From positions 21,271-85,270 of the forward strand of contig NZ_AKFJ01000101.1 in NCBI RefSeq assembly GCF_000272475.1: a DNA stretch of 64,000 bases, written 5' to 3'. The notes beneath the pieces are model-generated. The model saw nothing but the letters and a program-made list of their open reading frames with translations, was not told the DNA's origin and searched no databases. This document shows, piece by piece, positions 26,883 to 36,368 of this stretch. The stretch is from Novosphingobium sp. Rr 2-17. GTDB lineage: Bacteria > Pseudomonadota > Alphaproteobacteria > Sphingomonadales > Sphingomonadaceae. Both the position numbers and the translations under genes were made by a program. Within the stretch, counting starts at the first letter, position 1. Each line of letters starts with the position of its first letter.

Positions 26883-27959
26883 TCAGGCTACCGCTGGTTC
26901 CAGCAAGCGAATCGTGCCCAAGTCCGCGTCGATTTGCGCCAGGCCGCCCACTGGCAGGCTGATTTGTCCGGCGATATGGCCGAACGAAGCACCCTGGAAA
27001 GCAGGTACGCCCAGACGGGTCAGCGCGCGGTCCAGCACCTCGTAAACCGTGAAATTGGACCAGCCGCCATCGGGATTGGTGCAATTGGTGCATTGTCCGA
27101 AGACCACACCCGCCACTTTGCCCAGGACGCCGGACAGCGCGAGCTGGGTCAGCATGCGGTCGATGCGGTATTCCGATTCGTTGGTTTCCTCCAGGAACAG
27201 GATGCTGCCGGTGAAGTCAGGCAAGTACGGCGTGCCCACCAGCGCCGAAAGCACCGAGAGGTTGCCGCCGAGCAACCGGCCTTGCGCCTTGCCGCCGCGA
27301 AAGGTCCGCAAGTCCGACCGGCGCGGCCCCAGATCGGCACCGGAATACGTCGCCACCGCATATGTCGGCGTCTCGCCCGCGAACGCGACCCGTCGGAACG
27401 AATCCCACGCGGCCGGCGGCCACGAGGCGGCCACGTTGGGCCCGTGGATACTGACCAGCCCGGTCTTCGCGGCAAGCGCCAGGCAAATCGCGGTGTTGTC
27501 GCTGAACCCGGCGAACAGCTTGGGGCTGCGCGCGATCGCGGCGAAATCCAGATAAGGCAGCAATCGCGCCGAGCCCCAGCCGCCGCGCACGGCCATGATC
27601 CCGCGCACTTGTGGGTCTGCGAACATGGCCATCAGATCCCCCGCGCGGACTTCGTCGGACCCGGCGAGATAGCCTTCGCGCGCGGTCAGGTGCGGGGCAA
27701 GGCGCGGGACGAGACCCATGGCGCGTACGGTGGCGGAGATTTCCTCCAGCCCGAAACGGTCGCCAACAAAGCCCGCCGGCGCGACCACGCCCAGCACGTC
27801 GCCAGGGCGCAGGCGTGGCGGTTTGATCGAGGCCGGTGCAGGTTGCACTGCAGGTTGCCGCGCGCGCGCAGACGCACCGACGCCCGTCGATGCGACGGCG
27901 GCTATACCGAACCCGGCCAAAGCATCGCGGCGGTTCATCATGCGGAAGGCTTGCGTCAT
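26883..27959 (-). CDS. LD-carboxypeptidase (murein tetrapeptide carboxypeptidase, S66 family)
   Basis: About 358 residues from MTQAFRMMNRRD; a start at either of the two Met codons before NRRD is also possible. The N-terminus NRRDALAGFGIAAVASTG is a twin-arginine-type signal. The S66 hallmarks are present: the nucleophile Ser in VRGGWGSARLLPYLD, a Glu in ILFLEETNE, and a His in the C-terminal GASFGHIAGQ. Such enzymes cut the terminal D-alanine from murein tetrapeptides in cell-wall recycling. E. coli LdcA is cytoplasmic, so the signal is a difference. The gene diverges from the LOG gene and sits 217 bp upstream of the bcs operon. Confidence 0.88.
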   Translation of the reverse strand: MTQAFRMMNRRDALAGFGIAAVASTGVGASARARQPAVQPAPASIKPPRLRPGDVLGVVAPAGFVGDRFGLEEISATVRAMGLVPRLAPHLTAREGYLAGSDEVRAGDLMAMFADPQVRGIMAVRGGWGSARLLPYLDFAAIARSPKLFAGFSDNTAICLALAAKTGLVSIHGPNVAASWPPAAWDSFRRVAFAGETPTYAVATYSGADLGPRRSDLRTFRGGKAQGRLLGGNLSVLSALVGTPYLPDFTGSILFLEETNESEYRIDRMLTQLALSGVLGKVAGVVFGQCTNCTNPDGGWSNFTVYEVLDRALTRLGVPAFQGASFGHIAGQISLPVGGLAQIDADLGTIRLLEPAVA

Positions 27960-28074
27960 CACCATCAGCCTAGCGCAGCGATGCAGCCCGCGCGAGCCCA
28001 TGCGACACCGCGTGTGACAGCGGCGACAATATCTGCACTCGACGAAAAGCTCGCCAGTCTCCATGATATGTCGA

Positions 28075-28950
28075 ATGACTGAAGAAGAGAACAAAGACCT
28101 CACCAAGCGCCGTTTCTACAAGGCCGAGCAGGAAGCCTCCTTTGCCGAACAGCAGGAGGACACGCAGCAGACCGAACACCCCGCCTACCGGCTGGCGTTC
28201 AACGATCCCGACTTCCTGCTGCGCGACGAACTGCGCCCGGTGCGCTTCCAACTGGAACTGCTCAAGCCCGAGATGCTGCTGGAAGAAGCCGAGATCGGCT
28301 CGACCATGGTGTTCTACGGCTCGGCCCGCATCCCCTCGCCCGACAAGGCCGAGGCGATCCGCGCCGCCGCCACCAGCGAATACCAGAAGACCGTGGCCGA
28401 ACGCCTGGCCGCCAAGGCCAAGTATTACGATGAGGCGCGCGAACTGGCCCGTCTCGTCAGCGAATGTGCCATCGTCGAAAAGGGCATGCGCCAGTTCGTG
28501 GTGTGCTCGGGCGGCGGACCTTCGATCATGGAGGCGGCCAACCGCGGGGCTACCGATGTCGGCGCGGAATCGCTTGGCCTCAACATCGTCCTGCCGCACG
28601 AACAAGCGCCCAACCCTTACGTCACCCCGCGCTTGTCGTTCCAGTTTCACTACTTCGCGCTGCGCAAGATGCACTTCCTGCTGCGCGCCCGCGCGGTGGC
28701 GGTGTTCCCCGGCGGGTTCGGCACCTTCGACGAGTTCTTCGAACTGCTGACCCTGATCCAGACCGGCAAGATGAAGCCGATCCCGATCCTGCTCTACGGT
28801 CGCGAATTCTGGGAGCGCATCATCAACTTCGAGGCCCTGGCCGAGGAAGGCGTGATCAACCGCAAGGACTTGGACTTGTTCCACTGGTGCGAAACCGCCC
28901 AGGACGGCTGGAGCCACGTCCGCAAGTTCTACGATCTGGATTGCGGGTAA
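28075..28950 (+). CDS. LOG-family protein (TIGR00730, nucleoside 5'-monophosphate phosphoribohydrolase)
   Basis: A 291-residue protein starting MTEEENKDLTKRRFYKAEQE. The catalytic signature of the LOG/lysine-decarboxylase-like fold is present as PGGFGTFDEFFE, with a Rossmann-type start VFYGSARIPSPDKA and SGGGPSIMEAANRGA. The family splits nucleotide monophosphates into base and ribose phosphate; plant members activate cytokinins. An extra N-terminal acidic helix region (about 70 residues) distinguishes it from the 190-residue form. The role in this organism is unclear. It diverges from the LD-carboxypeptidase gene and converges on thiD. Confidence 0.88.
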   Translation: MTEEENKDLTKRRFYKAEQEASFAEQQEDTQQTEHPAYRLAFNDPDFLLRDELRPVRFQLELLKPEMLLEEAEIGSTMVFYGSARIPSPDKAEAIRAAATSEYQKTVAERLAAKAKYYDEARELARLVSECAIVEKGMRQFVVCSGGGPSIMEAANRGATDVGAESLGLNIVLPHEQAPNPYVTPRLSFQFHYFALRKMHFLLRARAVAVFPGGFGTFDEFFELLTLIQTGKMKPIPILLYGREFWERIINFEALAEEGVINRKDLDLFHWCETAQDGWSHVRKFYDLDCG

Positions 28951-29053
28951 GAGGGCTGGAGCCGCAGCGGGCCAAGAGGCGCGATCGGGAACCGACCGCG
29001 CCTCGCTTACTGTCCCCGGCGCCTCCTATCCTTGCTTGCAGTTTTCACACTTA

Positions 29054-29135
29054 CTTCGTCATTGCGAGCGCAGCGAAGCAATCCAGGGCAGCGTAAACCG
29101 CCCTGGATTGCTTCGCTGCGCTCGCAATGACGAAG
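29054..29135. repeat. Perfect inverted repeat with 36-bp arms (REP-like hairpin)
   Basis: The bases 29054-29089 are the exact reverse complement of 29100-29135 across a 10-base loop. It lies between convergent genes, so either transcript would fold into a very stable hairpin that could act as a two-way terminator. Its arm begins CTTCGTCATTGCGAGCG, which resembles dispersed intergenic repeats I recall from many proteobacterial genomes; copies elsewhere cannot be checked here. Confidence 0.9.
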
Positions 29136-29159
29136 GAGTTGATGAAGAACGCTGCCGTT

Positions 29160-29984
29160 TCAGCGCCAGCGGGCGGCGACCGCGGCGTAATCACAGCCTT
29201 GGGTGTCGAGCCCGGCCAGTATATCGTAAAAGGGCACCCGTCCCAGGGCGTGCCCCATCGGGCCGTGCCCCCCGCCAAAGCCCGGCGCGGCGGCGATGGC
29301 CTGGCCGACGAAGGCGATGGCCCGTTCCACGGCAACGTCGAGGCGCAATGCCGCGCCCAGCCCGGTAGCGATCGCGCTGGCCAGCGTGCAGCCGGTGCCG
29401 TGGGTGTGCGGCGTGTCGATGCGGGGCGACCAAAAGCTATATTCGCCGCCCTCGGCATAGAGCACGTCCTCGATCTGACCGCCTTTGCCGTGGCCGCCCT
29501 TGACCAGCAGGTTCGCGGTGCGGGCACGCACGGCGGGTAGCCCGCCCAACGCTTCGAGTTCCGGCAGGTTCGGCGTCGTCAACGTTGCCAGCGCCATCAG
29601 CCGCTCGAACGCCGCGACCGTTGCGGCGTCGGCCAGCACCGAGCCGCTGGTTGCGACCATGACGGGATCGAACACCACCGGCACCCCACCGAGGCGCTCC
29701 AACGCATCGGCCACCGCGTGCGCGATCCGCGCCGAGCCCAGCATCCCGATCTTCACCGCATCGACGCCGATGTCGCCCACGCAAGCCTCGATTTGTGCCG
29801 TCACCATCTCGGGCGAGAGGGTCTCCACTTTGGTTACGCCCAGCGAGTTCTGCGCGGTGATCGCAGTGATGGCGGTCATCGCGTAGCCGCCAAGCATCGT
29901 GATGGTCTTGATGTCGGCCTGGATGCCGGCGCCGCCCGAACTGTCGGAACCGGCGATGACTAGGATACGAGGCGATTTGGTCAT
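29160..29984 (-). CDS. thiD: Hydroxymethylpyrimidine/phosphomethylpyrimidine kinase ThiD
   Basis: I start at MTKSPRILVIAGSDSSGGAG (274 residues), where the family normally begins; the longer frame adds 45 Arg-rich residues. The ribokinase-fold motifs are intact: GSDSSGGAGIQADIKT near residue 12, PVVFDPVMVATSG in the middle and the anion-hole/catalytic HGTGCTLASAIAT near 215. It phosphorylates HMP twice to give HMP-PP for thiamine synthesis. No other thiamine gene is in the window, so it stands alone. Confidence 0.95.
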   Translation of the reverse strand: MTKSPRILVIAGSDSSGGAGIQADIKTITMLGGYAMTAITAITAQNSLGVTKVETLSPEMVTAQIEACVGDIGVDAVKIGMLGSARIAHAVADALERLGGVPVVFDPVMVATSGSVLADAATVAAFERLMALATLTTPNLPELEALGGLPAVRARTANLLVKGGHGKGGQIEDVLYAEGGEYSFWSPRIDTPHTHGTGCTLASAIATGLGAALRLDVAVERAIAFVGQAIAAAPGFGGGHGPMGHALGRVPFYDILAGLDTQGCDYAAVAARWR

Positions 29985-30173
29985 GGGTCCGCCATAATCG
30001 CCTCGCGCCCATGGCGATAGCCGGCGCGCTCGATGAACGGCCGCCCCGGATCGGCGCGGATCGACGCGCAGCGATTCTCCCCTTGCCCCCGCCGCGCCGC
30101 GCGATAGGCTCTGCCCCATCGCCCATCTTGCGTGAATCCGGCGCGGAAGGCTTGTACAAGGGACACGTCCGAC

Positions 30174-32054
30174 ATGCTCGAAACCGACCGGCGCGGCGCG
30201 CTCGAAAGCGCGATCGCCCTTGCCGCCGCCCTCCCGTTCGCCTCCTCGCTTGCCGCACCCGCGTTTGCGGCCGAGGGCGCCCCAGGAGCAAAGGCGGCAT
30301 GGGATCTGGCCGATCTCTACCCCAACCTTGCCGCCTGGGATGCCGCGCGCAAGGACGTCGTTGCTGCCCTGCCGCGGCTCGCCGCCTACAAGGGCACGCT
30401 GGGCCAGAGCGCCGAGGCGATGGCCAAGGCGCTGTCGGACATTTCAGCGGTAACGCTCAAGCTGACCCGCGTCGGCGTCTACGCCTCGCTGCGCGCGGAC
30501 GAGGATGTGCGCGTTTCCGCCGAGCAGGAACGGCAAGCCCAGGTTACCGACCTTTACTCCGCGTTCGGCGAAGCGACCGCGTGGACTTCGCCCGAAGTGC
30601 TGACGATCGGCCAGGACAAGGTCGAGCGCTTCATCGCCGCCAATCCCACGTTGAAGCGCTTGTTCGCCTTTTCCTTGCGCAACATCGTGCGCGAGGCTGC
30701 CCACACGCTCGACGCGCAAGGCGAAGCGCTGATGGCGGCGATGTCCGCGACGCTGTCGGGGCCGCAGACCATCCGCGAACAATTGTTCAGCTCCGACATC
30801 CCCTGGCCGACGATCACATTGTCGGACGGGCGCAGCCAGCGACTGGATGCGCAGGGCTATACCCTCACCCGCGATGCCCCCAATCGCGCGGATCGCAAGA
30901 AAGTGTTCGACGCCTTCTTCGGCGAGATCGGCGCGTTCCAGAACTCGCTGGGCGCGGCGATGGCTTCCAAGCTGAAAGGCGACGTATTCGAGACCCGCGC
31001 GCGCAAGTACGCCAACTCGCTGGCGATGGGCGTGTCGAGCGACAACGTGCCCGAAGGCGTCTACCGCACCCTGGTGAGCGAGACCAACGCCGGGCTGCCC
31101 CAGTTGCACCGCTACTTCCAGCTACGCCGCAAGATGCTCAAGCTGCCCGACATCCATTACTACGACATCTACCCGCCGCTGGTCAGCATGGACCGCACGT
31201 TCACTCTCACCGACATGCGCAACATCACGCTGAAAGCCCTGGCCCCGCTCGGCCCGGATTACGTCAAGACGCTGGGCGCGGCGACGGCGGCGAAGTGGAT
31301 GGACCCGTTCCCACGCCCCGGCAAATCGGCAGGCGCCTACATGAACGGCTCGGCCTATGACGTGCATCCCTATCTACTGCTCAACCTGGGGGAGAACTAC
31401 GAAGGCTTGACCACGTACGCGCATGAGTGGGGCCATGCGATGCACTCGCTGCTGACCAAGAGCGCGCAGCCGTTCGAACTGTCGGACTACCCGATCTTCA
31501 CCGCCGAAATCGCCTCGACCTGCAACGAAGTGCTGCTGGCCGAATACATGCTGGGCCAGGCCAAGACCACGCAGGAAAAGATCTATTACCTCGGTATGCG
31601 GCTGGAAAACATGCGCGGCACCTACTTCCGCCAGACCATGTTCGCCGAGTTCGAGCTGAAGATGCACGAGATGGCGGAAGCCGGCGAAGGCACCTCGGGC
31701 GAAAGCCTGAGCCGCGCCTACCTCAATCTGCTCAAGCGCTACCACGGGCCGGACTTCGTGATCGACGCGCCGTATGCGATCGAGTGGGCGTACATCCCGC
31801 ACTTCTACCGCATGTTCTATGTCTACCAGTACGCCACTTCTATCACCGCCGGCACCTGGTTCGCGGACTCGATCCTCAAGGGCGGCAAGGCCGAGCGCGA
31901 GCGTTATCTCGACGTGCTGCGCGCAGGCGGATCGGACTATCCGGTCGACCTGCTCAAGCGCGCCGGGCTCGATATGACCAGCCCCGAGCCTTACCGGCGC
32001 CTTATCGCCGATTTCGGGGCCACTATCGACGAGATCGAAACGCTGCTGGGCTGA
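30174..32054 (+). CDS. M3 family oligoendopeptidase (PepF-like) with export signal
   Basis: A 626-residue protein starting MLETDRRGALESAIALAAALPFASSLAAPAFA, a twin-arginine-like signal peptide with cleavage after AFA. The zinc site is HEWGH (about residue 417-421), followed by the third ligand Glu in FTAEIASTCNEVLL, as in M3B peptidases. Most PepF enzymes are cytoplasmic, but this one seems to act in the periplasm, degrading short peptides. The sulfurtransferase gene follows 47 bp later, so the two may be co-transcribed. Confidence 0.9.
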   Translation: MLETDRRGALESAIALAAALPFASSLAAPAFAAEGAPGAKAAWDLADLYPNLAAWDAARKDVVAALPRLAAYKGTLGQSAEAMAKALSDISAVTLKLTRVGVYASLRADEDVRVSAEQERQAQVTDLYSAFGEATAWTSPEVLTIGQDKVERFIAANPTLKRLFAFSLRNIVREAAHTLDAQGEALMAAMSATLSGPQTIREQLFSSDIPWPTITLSDGRSQRLDAQGYTLTRDAPNRADRKKVFDAFFGEIGAFQNSLGAAMASKLKGDVFETRARKYANSLAMGVSSDNVPEGVYRTLVSETNAGLPQLHRYFQLRRKMLKLPDIHYYDIYPPLVSMDRTFTLTDMRNITLKALAPLGPDYVKTLGAATAAKWMDPFPRPGKSAGAYMNGSAYDVHPYLLLNLGENYEGLTTYAHEWGHAMHSLLTKSAQPFELSDYPIFTAEIASTCNEVLLAEYMLGQAKTTQEKIYYLGMRLENMRGTYFRQTMFAEFELKMHEMAEAGEGTSGESLSRAYLNLLKRYHGPDFVIDAPYAIEWAYIPHFYRMFYVYQYATSITAGTWFADSILKGGKAERERYLDVLRAGGSDYPVDLLKRAGLDMTSPEPYRRLIADFGATIDEIETLLG

Positions 32055-32101
32055 TGCTCGGTGCGAATGTTCACCCCATTTCCGGTCGGAGCCTGATTGC
32101 C

Positions 32102-32968
32102 ATGCCTTATGAAACGCTGATTTCGATCGCGGCCCTGCACGACCTGATCGCTGGCGGGCAGCCCGTTCTCCTGCTCGATTGCGCCTACGAACTGGGCAAT
32201 CCCGGCAAGGGCGCGGCGCTCTACCGGGAAGGCCATATCCCGGCTGCGCGCCATGCCGACATCGACCACGACCTTGCCTCACCCCCCGATGGCAGCAACG
32301 GTCGCCACCCACTGCCAGCGCCGGTCGTCCTGGCCGCCTGGCTCCGCGATCAGGGTTTGCGCAAGGGAATGCAAGTCGTCGCCTATGACGCGGCGGGCGG
32401 TGCATGGGCAGCGCGGGCGTGGTGGCTGCTGCGCTGGCTGGGGCATCGCAATGTCGCGGTGCTGGACGGCGGCCTGCCGGCGTGGATCGAGGCCGGATTG
32501 CCGCTGGAGACCGGCGACGCGTCCGTAGTCCCCGGCGGCGATTTCGAGCCAGCCGAACCCCTGGTGCCGCCGCCCGTCACCGCGCACGACGTGCTGGCGA
32601 ACATCGCTTCGGGCAACACCCAAGTGCTCGACGCGCGCGACCCGGTTCGTTTTGCCGGAAACCCCAACCCGGTCGATCCCGTCGCCGGCCATATTCCAGG
32701 GGCGCGCAACCGGTTCTTTCGCGACAACCTTGGCCCCGATGGCCACTTTCGCGGGCCTGGGGAACTGGCCGCCGCCTTCGCGCCCCTGCTGGGCGAAAAG
32801 CCGGCGATCCTCAGTTGTGGCTCGGGTGTCACCGCTTGTCACAATGCGCTGGCGATGGCGGTGGCGGGGCTGCCGGCTGCGCAGCTTTATCCCGGCTCAT
32901 GGAGCGAATGGATCGCCGATCCGCAACGCCCGGTGGAGCGCGATCCCGGCGTCAATGCGGCTGGTTGA
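32102..32968 (+). CDS. sseA: 3-mercaptopyruvate sulfurtransferase (two rhodanese domains)
   Basis: I start at MPYETLISIAALHDL (288 residues), which has a CGGAG ribosome site 9-10 bp upstream; an ATG overlapping the previous stop would add 16 residues. Two rhodanese domains are present: the first (about 10-125) is inactive with YDAAGGAWAARAWWLL, and the second ends in the active loop CGSGVTAC. The CGSG[VT]T loop with a leading Gly-Ser is typical of mercaptopyruvate rather than thiosulfate sulfurtransferases. It moves sulfur from 3-mercaptopyruvate to thiols or cyanide. Its stop overlaps the convergent epimerase gene by 17 bp. Confidence 0.9.
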   Translation: MPYETLISIAALHDLIAGGQPVLLLDCAYELGNPGKGAALYREGHIPAARHADIDHDLASPPDGSNGRHPLPAPVVLAAWLRDQGLRKGMQVVAYDAAGGAWAARAWWLLRWLGHRNVAVLDGGLPAWIEAGLPLETGDASVVPGGDFEPAEPLVPPPVTAHDVLANIASGNTQVLDARDPVRFAGNPNPVDPVAGHIPGARNRFFRDNLGPDGHFRGPGELAAAFAPLLGEKPAILSCGSGVTACHNALAMAVAGLPAAQLYPGSWSEWIADPQRPVERDPGVNAAG

Positions 32969-33908
32969 GCACCGGCGATACCCAGTCCGGATCGTGCACG
33001 AAGGGTAGCGGCGCATCGTCGCGCAAGGCTGCCAGGATCGCGGCGAAGTCCGTCCGCGCCCGCCAGCCCAGCACGCGCTCAGCCTTGGTGGGATCGTAGA
33101 CCCGCTCGATCCGCTCGGGCAGCACCCAGCCGCGCGCGGCGTAGAGCGCGCTCACTTCGGGAAAATGCCGAGCGACCACGGCGCCGGCATCGCGTGCCAG
33201 TTCCTCCGCTTCGTCTCGCGCGAACGGCGGCGGCGCGCTGATGACGAAGGTCTCGCAGCCCTCAGCCCGTTCCAGCGCCGCAAGATGGGCCAGCGCGGCA
33301 TCGCTCACAGTCAGCCGGCGGTTGAGGAACTCGTTGGCTTTCAGGTTGGGGCCGGACGGCACGGTATGGGTATCGTCGTCTTCGGGAAAGAAGCGCCCGG
33401 TGCGCAGGATCGCCACCGCCATGCCGCTTTCGCCCGCGACGAGGCGGCACATGTTTTCCGCTGCCAGCTTGGTGATGCCATAGACGTTGCGCGGCGCCAG
33501 CGGGCCGAAATCCTCATCCATCCACCATGCCCCGTCCCGGCCCGCACCGGCTCGGACATCGCTGCGCACCATCAGCGAGGTCGTCGACGTGAACACGAAC
33601 CGCGCATGGCCCGCCGCCACCGCCGCTTCCAGCAGGTTGAGCGTACCGCTGAGGTTGACGTCCACGAACGCCTGGCGAGGGAACCGCGCAATGTCCGGCT
33701 TATGCAAGGCGCCGCTGTGGACGATCGCCTCGATTCCGAAGTGGGCCACGGTCTGGTCGATCAGGCTCCGATCGGCGACGGAGCCGAGCACGCGTGTGTG
33801 CGTGCCCGGCGTCACGTCCAAGCCGATGACCTCATGGCCCCGGCTTTCCAGCAAGGGCGCAAGGTGCCTGCCGAGCCAGCCTGACGAGCCGGTTAGCAGG
33901 ACTTTCAT
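32952..33908 (-). CDS. NAD-dependent epimerase/dehydratase (extended SDR)
   Basis: A 318-residue extended short-chain dehydrogenase. The nucleotide motif is TGSSGWLGRHL near the start (GxxGxxG type), and the catalytic Tyr and Lys lie in VYGITK (about residue 144-149), with FTSTTSL before it. The substrate is unknown; the family works on nucleotide sugars or similar carbonyls. It begins 4 bp after the scoB stop, so it is likely the third gene of the sco operon. Its 3' end overlaps the convergent sulfurtransferase gene. Confidence 0.85.
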   Translation of the reverse strand: MKVLLTGSSGWLGRHLAPLLESRGHEVIGLDVTPGTHTRVLGSVADRSLIDQTVAHFGIEAIVHSGALHKPDIARFPRQAFVDVNLSGTLNLLEAAVAAGHARFVFTSTTSLMVRSDVRAGAGRDGAWWMDEDFGPLAPRNVYGITKLAAENMCRLVAGESGMAVAILRTGRFFPEDDDTHTVPSGPNLKANEFLNRRLTVSDAALAHLAALERAEGCETFVISAPPPFARDEAEELARDAGAVVARHFPEVSALYAARGWVLPERIERVYDPTKAERVLGWRARTDFAAILAALRDDAPLPFVHDPDWVSPVLNQPH

Positions 33909-33912
33909 GGTC

Positions 33913-34548
33913 TTAGGCGATGTAGTGGGCGGTGGTCTTGGCCGCCACTTCGTCCGCCGTCACGCCCGGCGCCACCTCGATCAGCCGGAACGGGCTGGCG
34001 TGGTCGGGGCGCTGGAACACGGCGAGGTCGGTGACGATCATGTCCACCACGTTGCGGCCCGTCAGCGGCAGGGTGCAGGCGGGGACGAACTTGGGCTCGC
34101 CGTTCTTGCTGGTGTGCTCCATGACGACGATGATCTTCTTCACGCCAGCGACGAGATCCATCGCGCCGCCCATGCCCTTGATCATCTTGCCCGGGATCAT
34201 CCAGTTCGCGATGTCGCCGTTCTCGGCCACTTCCATCGCGCCCAGCACGGTCAGGTCGATGTGGCCGCCACGAATCATGCCAAAGCTGGTGGCGCTGTCG
34301 AAGTAGGCCGACTGCGGCAGTTCGCTGATCGTCTGCTTGCCCGCGTTGATGAGGTCAGGATCGACTTCGTCCGGGTAGGGGAACGGGCCGATGCCCAGCA
34401 TTCCGTTTTCGCTCTGCAGCGTCACGGTCATGCCCGAAGGCACGTAGTTCGCCACTAGCGTGGGGATGCCGATGCCCAGGTTGACGTAAAACCCGTCTTC
34501 CAGCTCACGCGCGGCGCGCGCGGCCATTTCGTTGCGGCTCCAGGGCAT
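33913..34548 (-). CDS. scoB: 3-oxoacid CoA-transferase subunit B
   Basis: A 211-residue beta subunit. The catalytic glutamate lies in the motif [10 protein letters not shown] (about residue 51), which is diagnostic for subunit B of SCOT-type transferases. Other conserved stretches are [13 protein letters not shown] and [14 protein letters not shown]. With subunit A it transfers CoA from succinyl-CoA to a 3-oxoacid, feeding ketone-body or branched-chain degradation. The start codon shares one base with the scoA stop (TAATG), so the subunits are translationally coupled. Confidence 0.93.
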   Translation of the reverse strand: MPWSRNEMAARAARELEDGFYVNLGIGIPTLVANYVPSGMTVTLQSENGMLGIGPFPYPDEVDPDLINAGKQTISELPQSAYFDSATSFGMIRGGHIDLTVLGAMEVAENGDIANWMIPGKMIKGMGGAMDLVAGVKKIIVVMEHTSKNGEPKFVPACTLPLTGRNVVDMIVTDLAVFQRPDHASPFRLIEVAPGVTADEVAAKTTAHYIA

Positions 34549-35255
34549 TATGCGGCCTCCCTCTCACGAGTCGTCGTAAATTCGATCTTCTTGTCGTAAG
34601 GCGCGCCCAGCACGATCCGCTGGACGAAGACGCCCGGCAAGTGGATGCTATCGGGATCGAGGCTGCCGGTGGGCACGATCTCTTCCACTTCGACGACGCA
34701 GATCTTGCCGCAAGTGGCCGCCGGCACGTTGAAGTTACGGGCAGTCTTGCGGAACACGACGTTGCCGGTCTCGTCCGCCTTCCACGCCTTGACGATCGCA
34801 AGGTCGGCGAAAATGCCTTCTTCGAGGATGTATTCCTGGCCGCCGAAGGTCTTCACTTCCTTGCCTTCTGCCACCAAGGTGCCGACGCCGGTCTTGGTGT
34901 AGAAGCCCGGAATGCCGGCGCCGCCAGCGCGCATACGCTCTGCCAAGGTGCCTTGGGGGCAGAATTCAACCTCCAGCTCACCCGAGAGATACTGGCGCTC
35001 GAACTCCTTGTTCTCGCCCACGTAGGACGAGATCATCTTCTTGACCTGCTGGGTGCGCAGGAGCTTGCCGATGCCCTCGTTGTCGATGCCGGCGTTGTTA
35101 GAGGCGAAGGTCAGGTCCTTTACGCCCGAGGCGCGGATCGCATCCAGAAGTCGGTCGGGAATGCCGCAAAGGCCGAAGCCGCCGCTGGCGATCAGCAAGC
35201 CGTCGCGCAATACGCCGTCTAGCGCCGCCTCGGCGCTGGGATAGATTTTTTTCAT
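34548..35255 (-). CDS. scoA: 3-oxoacid CoA-transferase subunit A
   Basis: A 235-residue alpha subunit starting [16 protein letters not shown]. The family motif [16 protein letters not shown] is at about 21-36, and [17 protein letters not shown] and [21 protein letters not shown] follow. It heads the operon scoA-scoB-epimerase. A LysR regulator gene diverges from it across 92 bp and is the probable controller. Confidence 0.93.
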   Translation of the reverse strand: MKKIYPSAEAALDGVLRDGLLIASGGFGLCGIPDRLLDAIRASGVKDLTFASNNAGIDNEGIGKLLRTQQVKKMISSYVGENKEFERQYLSGELEVEFCPQGTLAERMRAGGAGIPGFYTKTGVGTLVAEGKEVKTFGGQEYILEEGIFADLAIVKAWKADETGNVVFRKTARNFNVPAATCGKICVVEVEEIVPTGSLDPDSIHLPGVFVQRIVLGAPYDKKIEFTTTREREAA

Positions 35256-35308
35256 TTCAGACGATTCCTCTCACAGGTTCGCTTAGCGCTGAGCCTAGAC
35301 AAGTGATT

Positions 35309-35338
35309 TTATTACGAATAGCGATTGTTTTTTATCAA
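35309..35338 (-). promoter_or_regulatory. Candidate scoA promoter in the scoA-lysR divergent region
   Basis: On the minus strand TTGATA (35338-35333) is followed, after 18 bp, by TAATAA (35314-35309). The stretch 35305-35345 is markedly AT-rich for this DNA. The -35-like bases form part of the imperfect inverted repeat TATC-N6-GATA (35333-35346), which could be a LysR-type site. Confidence 0.35.
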
Positions 35339-35347
35339 TTTCGATAG

Positions 35348-36253
35348 ATGTTAGTGATGAAACGAATTGCACTGTTCCACCTCGAAACGCTGATGTGGAT
35401 CGAACGGCTGGGCACGTTCGCCGCCGCTGCCCAGCGACTCAATACGACGCAGCCGGCAATTTCCGCACGGGTGCGCGAAATCGAAGACCAACTGGGCGTC
35501 TCGCTATTTCAGCGTGAAGGGCGGCGCATGGTGCTCACCGCGCGCGGGCGCCGGTTGGTGCAGGCCAGCGAGCCCCTGTTTCGCGGGCTCGAACATGTGT
35601 TGCTGGAAGCGAGCGACTTCGCCGGCGCCATCGCCGCAGTGCGGATCGGCGCCGGAGAGATCGCCGCAGCGACCTGCCTGCCCGCCTTCATCCAGGCGAT
35701 CGAGCGCGAGCGACCTGGCGTGACGATGGAGGTCGAGCTGGACCTTACTGTCCCGATGCTTCAGCAATTGCTGGCCGGAACGCGCGACATTGCGTTCCTG
35801 GCCGGCCCCGTGGCGGGGCCCGGCCTGCGCACTGCGCCGATCGGTTCGGTCGCACTGGTGTGGGCAGCAGGCCCCGCCGTCATCGCGCGCGGCGGATTTT
35901 CCCAGACTTTGCCAGTGTGGTCGCTGCCCGAGCATTCGCCGCTCCACGCGGTGACGATGGCGACGCTGGAGGAGCATGGCCTCGCCCCGCGCGCCTTGCA
36001 CACGTGCAACAACGTACGCACCCTGATCGAGATTGTCGCCCATGGCGAAGGCGCGGCGGTTCTGCCTGAAACGATGGTTTGCGGCCACCTTGCGACCGGC
36101 GCGCTTGCCGAGATCCTTCCCCGCCCTCGTCAGGCTGTGCATTTCGAAGCCGCCATCCGCACGCGCGAACGCGATCCGGTGATCCTCGACCTGTTCGACC
36201 GCGCCTGCCGCTTGAGGATCGAGACGATACCGGATGATATGGAACCGGCCTGA
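35348..36253 (+). CDS. LysR-family transcriptional regulator
   Basis: A 301-residue regulator starting MLVMKRIALFHLETLMWIERLG; the second Met, three codons on, is an alternative start. The winged HTH is clear in residues 17-65 (GTFAAAAQRLNTTQPAISARVREIEDQLGVSLFQREGR), and the rest is a substrate-binding effector domain. It diverges from scoAB, so control of ketoacid CoA-transferase expression, with a CoA-linked intermediate as ligand, is the obvious guess. No ligand can be read from the sequence. Confidence 0.9.
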   Translation: MLVMKRIALFHLETLMWIERLGTFAAAAQRLNTTQPAISARVREIEDQLGVSLFQREGRRMVLTARGRRLVQASEPLFRGLEHVLLEASDFAGAIAAVRIGAGEIAAATCLPAFIQAIERERPGVTMEVELDLTVPMLQQLLAGTRDIAFLAGPVAGPGLRTAPIGSVALVWAAGPAVIARGGFSQTLPVWSLPEHSPLHAVTMATLEEHGLAPRALHTCNNVRTLIEIVAHGEGAAVLPETMVCGHLATGALAEILPRPRQAVHFEAAIRTRERDPVILDLFDRACRLRIETIPDDMEPA

Positions 36254-36300
36254 ACCCCAGCCGTTTTGGCTATAGGCCGCTTTGCATAAACGCCGTGCCC

Positions 36301-36314
36301 TTGATCAAGATCAT
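36301..36314 (+). promoter_or_regulatory. FNR/FixK-type box upstream of the universal stress protein gene
   Basis: The bases TTGATCAAGATCAT match the FNR consensus TTGAT-N4-ATCAA in all but the last position and lie 55 bp before the usp start codon. This places them where a class II activator would sit. Confidence 0.55.
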
Positions 36315-36368
36315 GGTCGAGATTCCTGACACGAGCCAATATCCGGCCGAATTTCGGGAGAATTAGAC

